A stretch of 63,498 bases of DNA from Myxococcales bacterium (GTDB lineage: Bacteria > Myxococcota_A > UBA9160 > SZUA-336), in contig JABSQV010000008.1 of the NCBI GenBank assembly GCA_013215565.1, positions 48,002-111,499 of the forward strand, read 5' to 3'. The notes beneath the pieces were generated by a model, which saw only the letters and a list, made by a program, of their open reading frames with translations, had not been told where the DNA came from and made no database searches. Below, one piece after another: positions 1 to 7,465 of the stretch; position 1 is the stretch's first letter; every line of letters starts with the position of its first letter. A program made the position numbers and the translations under genes.

Positions 1-1
1 G

Positions 2-301
2 GGGACCTGCGACCACCTAGCGGGCAACGCCGGAACCGAGTGCCGCGGCGGAAACGGAACTTGCGACCCGGCGGAGACCTGCGATGGTGCCGCCACCTCG
101 TGCCCGGCCGACGCCTTCGCGGACGCCGGAGACACCTGCAATGACGGAGACGCATCTACGGTCAACGACCAATGTGGTATCGGAGTCTGCGAGGGCACGC
201 TTGCGACCGTCCCCGCGGCCTCGATTCCGGTCCTCGCGCTGATTGCAGCCGTACTCCTTGGCTCGGGAATGCTGCTTCTCCGATTCAGGCGAATGGGCTA
301 G
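2..301 (+). CDS. C-terminal fragment of a Cys-rich surface protein with membrane anchor
   Basis: The frame is open from the window edge to a TAG at 299-301, giving 99 residues without a start, so the gene begins outside the window. The visible part carries short Cys-rich repeats of the type C-D-P-A-E-T-C-D-G and D-T-C-N-D-G-D, familiar from secreted proteins of Myxococcota. It then has a hydrophobic stretch (roughly residues 70-92 of the fragment, from SIPVLALIAAV) and ends in a basic RFRRMG tail. This order of ectodomain, single helix and Arg-rich end is the layout of a C-terminal cell-surface sorting or anchor signal. I infer an exported, membrane-anchored protein; the sorting-signal class and function cannot be assigned from this fragment. 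Confidence 0.7.
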   Translation, partial: GTCDHLAGNAGTECRGGNGTCDPAETCDGAATSCPADAFADAGDTCNDGDASTVNDQCGIGVCEGTLATVPAASIPVLALIAAVLLGSGMLLLRFRRMG

Positions 302-456
302 ACCGCCGCCGGGCGGTGCTTGAGCGGGCACAGGCGTCAAGAAGTTTCAGCTTCGATCCAGCGGACGGCTGCACGGGGCCGGACGGGGATCAGGCTCGCA
401 AATTCAAGCCGGGCTCTGGGCTCGGGTCCGCGTAAGCGTTAGCCGGCAAGGAAGTT

Positions 457-693
457 CTGCGGAAGCGTCAGGAAGGTCTGAAGGCCGACGCGGCGGTCTA
501 TACCAGCGATCGGATCGACCGTCGGCGCCTCGCGGCGGCGATGGCCCTGGTCTGGGCCGCGACCTTGTGGGGAATCGGAGCCCACGCATCCCAGCTGACG
601 ATTCCGATCCTGGGCTGCATCGCCTGCTTCAGTATCGGTTGCGTGATCCCGGTGCTCTACAGAAAGACGGCGTCTGGCTTCGAGCGTCCGTGA
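457..693 (+). CDS. Possible small membrane protein, start unclear
   Basis: A frame with GC-rich third positions, like neighbouring real genes, runs from a stop at 433-435 to TGA 691-693. No standard start lies near its beginning: the first candidates are CTG at 457 (after a weak AGGAAG) and ATG at 541. The product would have a basic N-terminal part (RKRQEG, then DRIDRRR) followed by two short hydrophobic segments ending in VIPVLYRK, consistent with a small inner-membrane protein or the remnant of a larger one. It lies just before the convergent SDR gene. I do not recognise a family; it may be a decayed gene. Confidence 0.3.
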   Translation: MRKRQEGLKADAAVYTSDRIDRRRLAAAMALVWAATLWGIGAHASQLTIPILGCIACFSIGCVIPVLYRKTASGFERP

Positions 694-708
694 ACCGGCC
701 AGAAGTGG

Positions 709-1494
709 CTAGAGCGCGGTGTAGCCGCCGTCGGCCATGACGGCGCTGCCCGTCACGAAGGACGCGTCGTCGGAGAGCAGGAACGCGACCACGCTCGCGA
801 TCTCTGCCGGATCCGCCGCACGCGGCAGCGCGAGTGGGGGGGACCGGCGGGGCAGGGGTTCGCCCGCCGGCGTGCGGGCGTGTTCGCGATCCTGGCGGCT
901 GTGGACTCCGAGCGAGGTCGAGACGGCCCCCGGACACACACAGTTCGCGCGGATGCCCTGCTTGCCATAGTCGACCGCGATCTGCCGCGTGAGTTGCAGC
1001 ACGCCGCCCTTGCTGGCGGCGTAGCTGGCGGCGGAGCCGCCGGCGCCAACCACGACCGACGCGATCGAGCCCGTGGTCACGATCGAACCGCCGTGTGCCT
1101 CGAGCAGCTGCGGAATGCAGTGCTTGGCGGCCAGGAACACCCCGGTCAGGTTGACGCGCAGCACGGACTCCCAGTCTTCCAGGTCAAGTTCGTGGATCCA
1201 GCCAGCGCCGGCCGTGCCCGCATTGGCAAAGAGCGTGTCGAGTCCCGCGAACTCTCGTGCCGCGCACGCGACTGCGGCCTCGACCTGGGCTTCGTCTGCC
1301 ACGTCGCACGCGAGCGCGAGCGCCTCGCCTCCGGCGGCCCGGATTTCTTCTGCCACCTGTTCCGAGAGCGCGGCGCGCTTATCGGCCACCGCCACGCGCG
1401 CGCCTTCCAGAGCCAGGCGCAGACAGGCAGCGCGCCCGATCCCGCTGCCGCCTCCGGTCACGAATGCACGGCGGCCGGCCAGTCTGGCCTGCAT
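709..1494 (-). CDS. SDR-family NAD(P)-dependent oxidoreductase
   Basis: A 261-residue classical short-chain dehydrogenase/reductase. It shows the dinucleotide-binding TGGGSGIG at residues 13-20, NAG at 91-93, the catalytic Ser in TGS (143) and YAASK (Tyr158, Lys162), plus the C-terminal DGGY typical of 3-oxoacyl-ACP-reductase-like members. I place the start at ATG 1494, which overlaps the TGA of the upstream SnoaL-like gene by one base (TGATG); a TTG one codon earlier is possible. The segment around residues 195-215 is rich in Arg and Pro and looks like a lineage-specific insertion in the substrate loop. Substrate unknown; the SnoaL partner suggests a small alicyclic or aromatic alcohol or ketone. 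Confidence 0.9.
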   Translation of the reverse strand: MQARLAGRRAFVTGGGSGIGRAACLRLALEGARVAVADKRAALSEQVAEEIRAAGGEALALACDVADEAQVEAAVACAAREFAGLDTLFANAGTAGAGWIHELDLEDWESVLRVNLTGVFLAAKHCIPQLLEAHGGSIVTTGSIASVVVGAGGSAASYAASKGGVLQLTRQIAVDYGKQGIRANCVCPGAVSTSLGVHSRQDREHARTPAGEPLPRRSPPLALPRAADPAEIASVVAFLLSDDASFVTGSAVMADGGYTAL

Positions 1495-1940
1495 CAACCC
1501 GAGTCGTCGCTGCGGCGCAGGAAGCTGACCTCGATCTCGCGGTGCGCAATCCGCCAGCCCTCGGAAGTGCGTACGAAGCGATCGCGGTACTCGCCCACCA
1601 GCTCGGGACTCTCGAGGGGTGAGAGCGCGCGGCCCGGCTTGCCGTCGTGCCGGTAGAGCGTGAGGTAGACGGTGCCCTCGGCGTGGTCCGAGTCGATCAC
1701 GTCGATCAGCAGGTTGTTGCAGACGTGGCGCGACATGCGGCCCGCATTCGCCTGGCGCCGTCCGAAACCCTTTCGGAGTTGCTCCTGTCCCTCCATTCTG
1801 GTTTCGGGGGAACTCCAGACCCCGTCTTCGCTGAACAGTTCAGCGATCCGCTCCGCCTGGCCGTGATCGACGTAGTGGCAGTAGCCCGTGACGAGCCGTT
1901 CGCAGGCGCGCTCGATCTCGATCCGTTCCGTGAGATTCAT
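1494..1940 (-). CDS. SnoaL-like / NTF2-fold protein
   Basis: This 148-residue protein has the length and pattern of a SnoaL-like domain of the NTF2 cone fold: an N-terminal helix with IERACERLVTGYCHYVDHGQ, then FSEDGVW, and a C-terminal strand pair ending GWRIAHREIEVSFLRR. Many members are isomerases, hydrolases or dehydratases of small ring compounds; others only bind ligands. The gene is the first of a two-gene minus-strand operon, coupled by TGATG to the SDR gene, so the two products probably act on the same substrate. Start ATG 1940 is preceded by GGAGG-like bases. The specific reaction is not predictable. Confidence 0.8.
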   Translation of the reverse strand: MNLTERIEIERACERLVTGYCHYVDHGQAERIAELFSEDGVWSSPETRMEGQEQLRKGFGRRQANAGRMSRHVCNNLLIDVIDSDHAEGTVYLTLYRHDGKPGRALSPLESPELVGEYRDRFVRTSEGWRIAHREIEVSFLRRSDDSG

Positions 1941-2132
1941 GCCTTGCCTCCATCCTCCGGCGGCTTCTGTCGGTCCGGCTCCGACGCGCGATTCTATCAG
2001 GGCGCCAGGGGCTGCTGATCGTCCCGGGCCCGGGGCGAGCGCGCAGGCGGAGTGCGGCGCGACGATGAAAGGGGTTCCGCGGGCCAGCGCCGGCGGATGC
2101 GCGCGGACGCGCGCGCCTGCCGCAGCAGCGCG

Positions 2133-3200
2133 TCAGAGCTCGAGCAGTTGGCCGATCAGGCCGGCCCAGCTGCTGGCGGCCGGGGCGCGCTTCGCGAGCT
2201 GCCGGGCCAGGTTCGGAACGGCAGGGTGGCCGCCGCCGACGATGGCCAACTGGGTCGCGGTACGCGGGCTGCCGTGGTGTCCTTTGAGCCCCCAGTCGAT
2301 CCCGAATTGCTGGCCCGGGGCACCCCAGACCAGCGTGCAGTCGCTGGCGACTGCGGTGAAGCCCTCGACGCCCGGGAGTTCCGGCAGTCGCGCGGGGTCG
2401 AGGGCTCCTGCCAGCAGCGCCGCCGTGCCGTCGTGGTCCACCAGCACCCCGAGCCCCAGCGACGCGGTCGCCTCGGTGAGGTCGATCGCGCCTGGCGTCA
2501 CCGCCTCGTGATCATGGTCGCTGAGTGCGATCACCACGGCCCGGTCCCAGCGGGGTCTCACGCATTCCAGCACCTGCCCGAACGCGGCGTCGGTCGCCCG
2601 GCATTGCGCCAGCGCTTCCGGGGATTCGGGACCGTGCAGGTGGCGTGCGGTGTCGACCTCGTCGAGCTGGAGCACGAGCAGATCGAGAGCGTCGAGGTCG
2701 AGTTCCTCGAGGGCCGCCAACACCGCACGGTCGGCCCCGTAGCCGAGCGCGCCGCGCGGGGCGGTATCCGGCAGCACGCCGTCGGGTGGCCAGTGCGCAT
2801 CGGCGCCGCGGGCGCCGCAAACCCCCACCAGGTTCTGGTCGCCGAACAGCGCCGCGGAGCTTCGGCCCGCGGCCCGGCAGCGGTCGAACAGCGTCCTGGC
2901 CTGCGGTCCCACCGCCTGCGCGGGATGAAACGCGCCGTCGATCCAGGCGTTCGAGGTGAGGATTCGGTGAACGCCCGGTTCCACGCCGGTCACGAAGCTC
3001 GCGTGATTCGGATAGGTCGAGGCCGAGAGGACCGCGCGGCCCCCCGTCGGCGCACGGCCGCCCGTGCTCGCCAGCGCCCACAGGTTGGGAGCGAGATCGG
3101 GGCTGAGCTTTGCGTGCGGGAAGCCGTCCAGGATCACCAGAACGACGCAGGGGGCGGGCATGCGGGGCTCGAACGGCACTCCGCCCGACGACGGTGTCAC
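2133..3200 (-). CDS. Alkaline-phosphatase superfamily phosphodiesterase/nucleotide pyrophosphatase
   Basis: The protein matches the type I phosphodiesterase/nucleotide pyrophosphatase branch of the alkaline phosphatase superfamily. Visible are the first metal-binding Asp in VILDGFPH, the nucleophile Thr region STYPNHASFVTG, a second metal site in LQLDEVDTARHLHG and the DHDHEAV motif, in the expected order. No clear signal peptide is seen, so a cytoplasmic location is likely. The GTG start at 3200 gives a 4-base GTGA overlap with the upstream VOC gene; an ATG at 3161 (MPAPCVVLVILDG) is an alternative nearer the usual family start. Substrate is unknown; relatives cleave nucleotide-sugar, phosphonate or phospholipid diesters. 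Confidence 0.8.
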   Translation of the reverse strand: MTPSSGGVPFEPRMPAPCVVLVILDGFPHAKLSPDLAPNLWALASTGGRAPTGGRAVLSASTYPNHASFVTGVEPGVHRILTSNAWIDGAFHPAQAVGPQARTLFDRCRAAGRSSAALFGDQNLVGVCGARGADAHWPPDGVLPDTAPRGALGYGADRAVLAALEELDLDALDLLVLQLDEVDTARHLHGPESPEALAQCRATDAAFGQVLECVRPRWDRAVVIALSDHDHEAVTPGAIDLTEATASLGLGVLVDHDGTAALLAGALDPARLPELPGVEGFTAVASDCTLVWGAPGQQFGIDWGLKGHHGSPRTATQLAIVGGGHPAVPNLARQLAKRAPAASSWAGLIGQLLEL

Positions 3201-3685
3201 CGCTTCTGCGGTGTGCCCGGGGCCTGCCCGGGCAGGAGTGCCAGGTCGCCCGGGGATTGAACGAGTTCGATCCGCGTGCCGTCGGGGTCCGAGACGAACA
3301 CCGCGGAGGCCTCGAATTCGGGCCGTTCGATATAGGTTTCCCGCAGCGCGGCGATGCCGGCGGTCTCGAGCCGCTCGAGCGTGGCTTCGAGGTCTTCGGT
3401 TCGGAGCGAGAGATGCGTGAGCCCCGGGCGATTCATCGGGCGCGGCGTTTCGCCGGCGGTCTCGCCGGGGCGCGGAAAGTGAAGCAGTTCGATCCGAGTT
3501 CCGTCCCGCTCCAGGTAGACGGCCTCGAGCTCCACGTCTTCCAGGCCGAGCAGCCGTTCGGTCTCCTTTCCCGAAATCTCGAGCCGGGAGACTTCTCGAA
3601 ATCCCAGCAGGTCACGGTAGAACTCCACGGACCGCGCGAGGTCGCTTACGCAGATCCCGATGTGGGAGAGCCGTTCCCGGGGCAT
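3197..3685 (-). CDS. VOC-family (glyoxalase/dioxygenase fold) protein
   Basis: A 162-residue protein of the vicinal-oxygen-chelate superfamily, made of two beta-alpha-beta-beta-beta modules. It begins MPRERLSHIGICVSDLARSVEF, where His8 is the usual first metal ligand, and has LTHLSLRTEDLE at the second module and DPDGTRIELVQ at the C terminus, where the Glu is the usual last ligand. I start it at ATG 3685. The open frame continues upstream without VOC homology and is discarded. It overlaps the following phosphodiesterase gene by GTGA. Glyoxalase I, epimerase or dioxygenase activities are all possible. Confidence 0.85.
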   Translation of the reverse strand: MPRERLSHIGICVSDLARSVEFYRDLLGFREVSRLEISGKETERLLGLEDVELEAVYLERDGTRIELLHFPRPGETAGETPRPMNRPGLTHLSLRTEDLEATLERLETAGIAALRETYIERPEFEASAVFVSDPDGTRIELVQSPGDLALLPGQAPGTPQKR

Positions 3686-3716
3686 GCCGGCAAAGTACGG
3701 CGCCCGGCACGGACGA

Positions 3717-4541
3717 TCAACCGGTAGCTCGCGATCGGCGGAGTTCGGGGCGCGGCTCGGGGACGTGGCCGCTCCCGGATGCATGTACGAAGTAGACGAT
3801 ACGCCGCAGCTTTTGCCCCCAGCGAGAGCGAGATCCGGGCCGAAAACCGTCGGGTGGGTTGGCGTTCGCAGGGACGTCGTGGTAGCCGCAGAGGATCGCG
3901 TCGACCGCCGTGCGCGAGAGCTTTGAGTACGCGCCGGCGAGCTGTTCGAGATCCATCTGGCGGATTCGCGGCGGAGCGCCTGCGCTCCAGTGACACGTGT
4001 ACGGCAGGTCCAGCACGTGAACCGGGAAATCGGGTGGCGGCCCGACCAGCAGATTCTTGGGTCGCAGCCGGAAGTGTCCGAAGCCCGCGTCGTGCAGTCG
4101 GCGGGTGACGGCTCCGACCGCGCGGCAGATCGAGACTTCGGCCGCCGGCGCCGAGCGGAGGCTGTCTGCGAGCCGCTTGACCGGGTCGAGCGAACGGGTC
4201 GCGACGATCGAAAACCTGAGTTGGCCGCGCCTCCGGGATTCGGCAAACCAGACCGGCGTGGGTACCGGCAGGCCGGCTGCCTCCATGGCCCGAAGCGCAC
4301 GCCATTCGCGAAGCGCGCGACTGCGCACCGCACCCGCGAACAGACGCCGGCGCCAGGGAACCCGGTAACTCTTCAGAAAGAGCTTGCGCCCATCGGGCGG
4401 AGTGACGGACCAGATGCGGGTGGTCTCCTCGTACTTGAGCGGCCGGACCGAATCCTCGGTCTCGCGGAAGAGCGCGAGACAGGTCGCCGGATCGGCCCAT
4501 TCGATTTCTGGATGCGACTCGAAGTGCGAAAAGGTCGTCAA
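3717..4541 (-). CDS. LPS-kinase-like (InaA/WaaP-type) protein, catalytic Asp missing
   Basis: This 274-residue protein resembles the lipopolysaccharide kinase (Kdo/heptose kinase, WaaP/InaA) fold. It has the ATP-binding Lys in KLFLKSYR (Lys57), the helix Glu in ALREW (Glu79) and a catalytic-loop equivalent, HFRLRPKN, at 156-163, followed by VHVLDLPY with Asp178 in the metal-binding position. In active members the loop reads H-x-D-L-x-x-x-N; here the Asp is Arg158. The protein may therefore be a pseudokinase or a very inefficient enzyme, unless this is a sequencing error. The start is TTG 4541 by default, as no better start is visible. Its neighbours do not give a pathway. Confidence 0.65.
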   Translation of the reverse strand: MTTFSHFESHPEIEWADPATCLALFRETEDSVRPLKYEETTRIWSVTPPDGRKLFLKSYRVPWRRRLFAGAVRSRALREWRALRAMEAAGLPVPTPVWFAESRRRGQLRFSIVATRSLDPVKRLADSLRSAPAAEVSICRAVGAVTRRLHDAGFGHFRLRPKNLLVGPPPDFPVHVLDLPYTCHWSAGAPPRIRQMDLEQLAGAYSKLSRTAVDAILCGYHDVPANANPPDGFRPGSRSRWGQKLRRIVYFVHASGSGHVPEPRPELRRSRATG

Positions 4542-4677
4542 GATTGCGAGATCGTATCAGGCGAGCCGAACCGGCGGGTGTGGTGTTCGAGGGTCGTCGT
4601 GGACACCCGCGGCTTGCCCGTGCGAGCATGGGTGCCGCGGTCTTGCGACGCGCGCAGAGCCGCCGGAGGAACGACGC

Positions 4678-5361
4678 TTGATCGACCTGTACACCGCCCC
4701 GACCCCTAATGGTTGGAAGGCCTCTGTGACGCTCGAAGAGTTGAAGCTGCCGTACGAACCCCACGCCATCGACCTGTCCCGCAACGAGCAGAAGCAGGAC
4801 TGGTTTCTGGCGCTGAACCCCAACGGCCGGATCCCCGTGATCGTCGACCGCGAAGCCGATGACTTCGCGGTCTTCGAAACCGGCGCGATCATGGTCTACC
4901 TCGCGGAGAAGGTCGGACGGTTGCTGCCCACCGACACGAAGGGCTGTTCGCGCGTGATGCAGTGGCTGATGTTCCAGATGGGCGGAATCGGTCCGATGAT
5001 GGGCCAGGCGAATGTCTTCTTTCGCTATTTTCCGGAGAAGTTCCAGCCCGTGATCGACCGCTACCAGAACGAGAGCCGGCGGCTGTTCGAGGTACTCGAC
5101 CGCCGGCTGAGCGAGAGCGAGTGGCTGGCCGACGAGTTCTCGATCGCGGACATCGCGAACTGGTGCTGGGTCCGGACCTACAAGTGGTCGGGCGTTTCGC
5201 GGGACGGTCTCGAGCATCTCGATCGCTGGTTGGACGCGATGAAGGAACGCCCCGCGTGCCGGCGCGGTGTCGAGATTCCGTTCAAGATTCCGAACATGGA
5301 CAAGGACGAGAAGGCGGCCGCCGAGTTCGCCGAGAACGCGCGCAAGTCTCTGCAGCGCTGA
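4678..5361 (+). CDS. Glutathione S-transferase, YfcG/Ure2p-like
   Basis: A 227-residue GST. It has an N-terminal thioredoxin-like domain starting [21 protein letters not shown], with the TxNG-K pattern of the YfcG/YghU/Ure2p disulfide-oxidoreductase group. The cis-Pro follows in GRIPVIVD and the Glu-Thr glutathione-binding pair in [14 protein letters not shown]. The C-terminal helical domain contains SIADIANW. The TTG at 4678 is chosen because CGGAGGA lies about seven bases upstream and matches the family N terminus. Members of this group reduce disulfides or bind GSSG rather than conjugate xenobiotics. It sits immediately upstream of the thioredoxin-fusion/selenoprotein pair, which strengthens a thiol-redox theme here. 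Confidence 0.9.
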   Translation: MIDLYTAPTPNGWKASVTLEELKLPYEPHAIDLSRNEQKQDWFLALNPNGRIPVIVDREADDFAVFETGAIMVYLAEKVGRLLPTDTKGCSRVMQWLMFQMGGIGPMMGQANVFFRYFPEKFQPVIDRYQNESRRLFEVLDRRLSESEWLADEFSIADIANWCWVRTYKWSGVSRDGLEHLDRWLDAMKERPACRRGVEIPFKIPNMDKDEKAAAEFAENARKSLQR

Positions 5362-5376
5362 GCGGGCGGGGCCCGC
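5362..5376 (+). terminator. Short GC hairpin after the GST gene
   Basis: Directly after the GST stop codon, GCGGGC (5362-5367) and GCCCGC (5371-5376) form a six-pair stem with a GGG loop. There is no T-rich tail, so it is only a weak intrinsic-terminator candidate. Confidence 0.3.
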
Positions 5377-5477
5377 GCTTGTGTAAAGACCCGCGGGATT
5401 TCGGCCCGAAAGGGCGTCCGGCGACAGGGGAGCGAGTCCCGTAGTAGGATTGGGGCCCCGCGTCGGAGGTTTGTCCG

Positions 5478-6929
5478 GTGGAACCCGTCACCCGTCCCAT
5501 GCTTCCTTCGGGCGTCGTCGCGTTCGTAAAGCGCGACTGCCCGACCTGTGAACTGGTCGTCCCGGTACTTGCCGAGATCGCCAAGCGCAGCAAGCTCACG
5601 ATCTTTTCCCAGGACGACCCCGCATTTCCCGAAGGACTCGATGCGCAGGACGAGACCGGTCTCGCGCTGTCCTGGCACCATGGCATCGAGGCCGTGCCAA
5701 CGCTGCTTCGAGTCGAGGAGGGCGTCGAGGTCGCGCGCGCGGTCGGCTGGCACCGCGGCGACTGGGAGGCCCTCACCGGGATCCGCGATCTGGGTCCGGG
5801 GCTCCCCGATTCTCGGCCCGGGTGTGGCTCGCTCTCGGTCGATCCGACGCGCGAGCCGGAGCTCCGAGCGCGTTTCGAGGGCGGCCGGCTGCAGTCTCGC
5901 CGGATCGAACTCGCAGAGTTCGAGGACGAGCAGGAGACGATGTTCGCGCGCGGCTGGACCGACGGGCATCCGGTCGTGGCGCCCACCGAGGGCCGGGTAC
6001 TGGCGATGCTCGAAGGGACCGGACGATCGCCGGACGAGGTCGTGGCCGAGGTGCCGCCGGACCTGGCGCCCTGCACGGTCGAGAAGGTCGCCGTGAATGC
6101 GGTACTGGCGGGCTGCCGTCCGGAGTATCTGCCCGTGGTGCTGGCGGCGGTCGAGGCCGTCTGCAACGACACCTTCAACATGCATGGCGTGCAGGCGACG
6201 ACGATGGGAGTCTGCCCGGTCCTGATCGTGAACGGGCCGATCCGCCGCGCACTCGGCATGAACGCCGGCATCGGCGTGCTTTCACCCGGAAATCGCGCCA
6301 ATGCGAGTATCGGGCGCGCGTTCCAGCTCGTGATTCGCAATGTCGGGGGCAGCCGGCCCGGCGAGATCGACCGATCGACCTTCGGCCATCCCGGCAAGCT
6401 CGGCACCTGCTTCCCCGAGAACGAAGAGGACTCGCCCTGGGAGCCGCTTTCGGCCGACGCGGGGTTCGAGCCGGGGACAAATACCGTCACGGTCTTCGCG
6501 GGCGAGGGGCCGCGGCTGGTCGTGGATCAACTCTCGCGGGATCCCGAGTCGCTGGTCCGAAGTCTTGCGGCGTGTCTCCGAACCGTGCATCACCCCAAGA
6601 TGGGGGTCGCGATGGCGGCCCTGCTGGTCGTGGGCCCCGAGCACGGGCGCGTGTTCCGCGATGCAGGCTGGAGCAAGCAGCGGCTCAAGGATGCGCTGAA
6701 CGAGGCGTTGCTCGCGCCCGGTTCAACCCTGATGCGCGGAGCCGACGGGATTGCGGAGGGCCTCCCGCTGCCCGAAGCCATGCGCGACGCGCAGATTCCA
6801 AAATTCCGACCCGGGCACCTGCACGTGGCTTTCGCGGGCGGTCGCGCCGGGCTGTTCAGTGTGATCCTGGGTGGCTGGCTGACGGGTCCCCAGGGGAGCC
6901 AGTTGGTGACGAAGGAGGTCAAAGGATGA
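5478..6929 (+). CDS. Thioredoxin-domain fusion protein, partner of the UGSC selenoprotein
   Basis: A 483-residue protein. Residues 1 to about 105 form a thioredoxin-like domain with a CPTC redox site at 21-24 (VAFVKRDCPTC) and the cis-Pro in GIEAVPTLL (Pro74). The remaining ~370 residues are a domain I do not recognise. It contains GWTDGHPVVAPTEG, ATTMGVCPVLIVNGP, GMNAGIGVLSPGNRANASIGRA and HPGKLGTCFPENEEDSPWEPL, with several Cys that could form or exchange disulfides. The start is GTG 5478 with GGAGG at 5465-5469. The stop overlaps the ATG of the UGSC selenoprotein gene (ATGA), so the two products are translationally coupled. I infer that the thioredoxin part serves as reductant or relay for the selenoprotein or for this domain. 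The reaction is unknown. Confidence 0.8.
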   Translation: MEPVTRPMLPSGVVAFVKRDCPTCELVVPVLAEIAKRSKLTIFSQDDPAFPEGLDAQDETGLALSWHHGIEAVPTLLRVEEGVEVARAVGWHRGDWEALTGIRDLGPGLPDSRPGCGSLSVDPTREPELRARFEGGRLQSRRIELAEFEDEQETMFARGWTDGHPVVAPTEGRVLAMLEGTGRSPDEVVAEVPPDLAPCTVEKVAVNAVLAGCRPEYLPVVLAAVEAVCNDTFNMHGVQATTMGVCPVLIVNGPIRRALGMNAGIGVLSPGNRANASIGRAFQLVIRNVGGSRPGEIDRSTFGHPGKLGTCFPENEEDSPWEPLSADAGFEPGTNTVTVFAGEGPRLVVDQLSRDPESLVRSLAACLRTVHHPKMGVAMAALLVVGPEHGRVFRDAGWSKQRLKDALNEALLAPGSTLMRGADGIAEGLPLPEAMRDAQIPKFRPGHLHVAFAGGRAGLFSVILGGWLTGPQGSQLVTKEVKG

Positions 6930-7453
6930 GTGAAGTACGCACGCTGGTGGATCCCACCAGCGAACGAAGCCCGACTTTGCGTGAGCGTGTGCCGCGCCTC
7001 GCCTCGCTCGAGGGCCGCACCGTCGGTCTGCTCGACATCTCGAAGGCGCGGGGCGATGTCTTCCTGGATCAGCTGGAACAGGGCCTGCGCCGGCGGGGAG
7101 CACAGGTCGAGCGCTACACGAAGCCGACCTTTACCAAGCCCGCGCCGATCGATCTCCGCCACGAGATCTCTGTGAAGTGCGACGCGGTCGTGGAGGCGCT
7201 GGCCGACTGAGGCAGCTGCACCACGTGCAGTTTGCACGACACGGCAGACCTGGAGGCGAGAGGGATTCCGGCAGTCTTCATCGCGACCCGCGAGTTCACC
7301 GGTGCGGCGAGCGCGCAGGCAAAAAGTTTGGGCGCGGATCCGGCCGGCGTATTCGTCGATCACCCGATTCAGGACCGCACGGACCAGGAACTCCAACTGC
7401 TCGCGGATGCCGCGATCGAAGAGGTGGTGGCGGCGCTGGTTTCGAACCCCTGA
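6926..7453 (+). CDS. UGSC-family selenoprotein (selenocysteine at in-frame UGA 7208-7210)
   Basis: The reading frame starting at ATG 6926 runs to an in-frame TGA at 7208-7210 and continues without interruption to TGA 7451-7453. Read through, it gives 175 residues with residue 95 as Sec in the motif U-G-S-C-T-T-C followed by SLHD. The part before the TGA (VGLLDISKARGD, KPTFTKPAP, KCDAVVEALAD) and the part after (ADLEARGIPAVFIATREF) both fit one family, the UGSC (seleno)proteins, in which the first residue is Sec or Cys. A hairpin of bacterial SECIS type starts six bases after the UGA. Two thiols (Cys98, Cys101) lie near Sec, so a selenenylsulfide redox centre is likely. The gene is coupled to the upstream thioredoxin fusion and ends 12 bases before a convergent gene. 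Conventional annotation would miss the C-terminal half. Confidence 0.9.
7208..7247 (+). promoter_or_regulatory. Bacterial SECIS element with Sec-encoding UGA
   Basis: Downstream of the UGA, 7224-7229 (CGTGCA) pairs perfectly with 7233-7238 (TGCACG) around a three-base GTT loop. The lower arms 7216-7219 (CTGC) and 7244-7247 (GCAG) also pair, separated by an internal loop. The loop G-U falls 20-21 bases after the UGA. That is the spacing of the loop G-U in the E. coli fdhF element, whose apical stem is also TGCA/TGCA. SelB binding to this loop would direct Sec-tRNA to the UGA. A competing stem (7216-7221 with 7225-7230) is possible. Confidence 0.8.
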
Positions 7454-7465
7454 ACGGCGGCTTGC

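Noticed and set aside
1941-2132. Possible gene in the spacer between the SnoaL-like and phosphodiesterase genes
   Set aside because: Frames crossing it are shadows of the phosphodiesterase gene; I see no ribosome-binding site or conserved motif.
7208-7210. TGA as a true stop, making 6926-7210 a truncated gene and 7232-7453 a separate one
   Set aside because: The downstream frame continues the same family without a ribosome-binding site or plausible start, and the UGSC motif plus SECIS-like hairpin explain the UGA.
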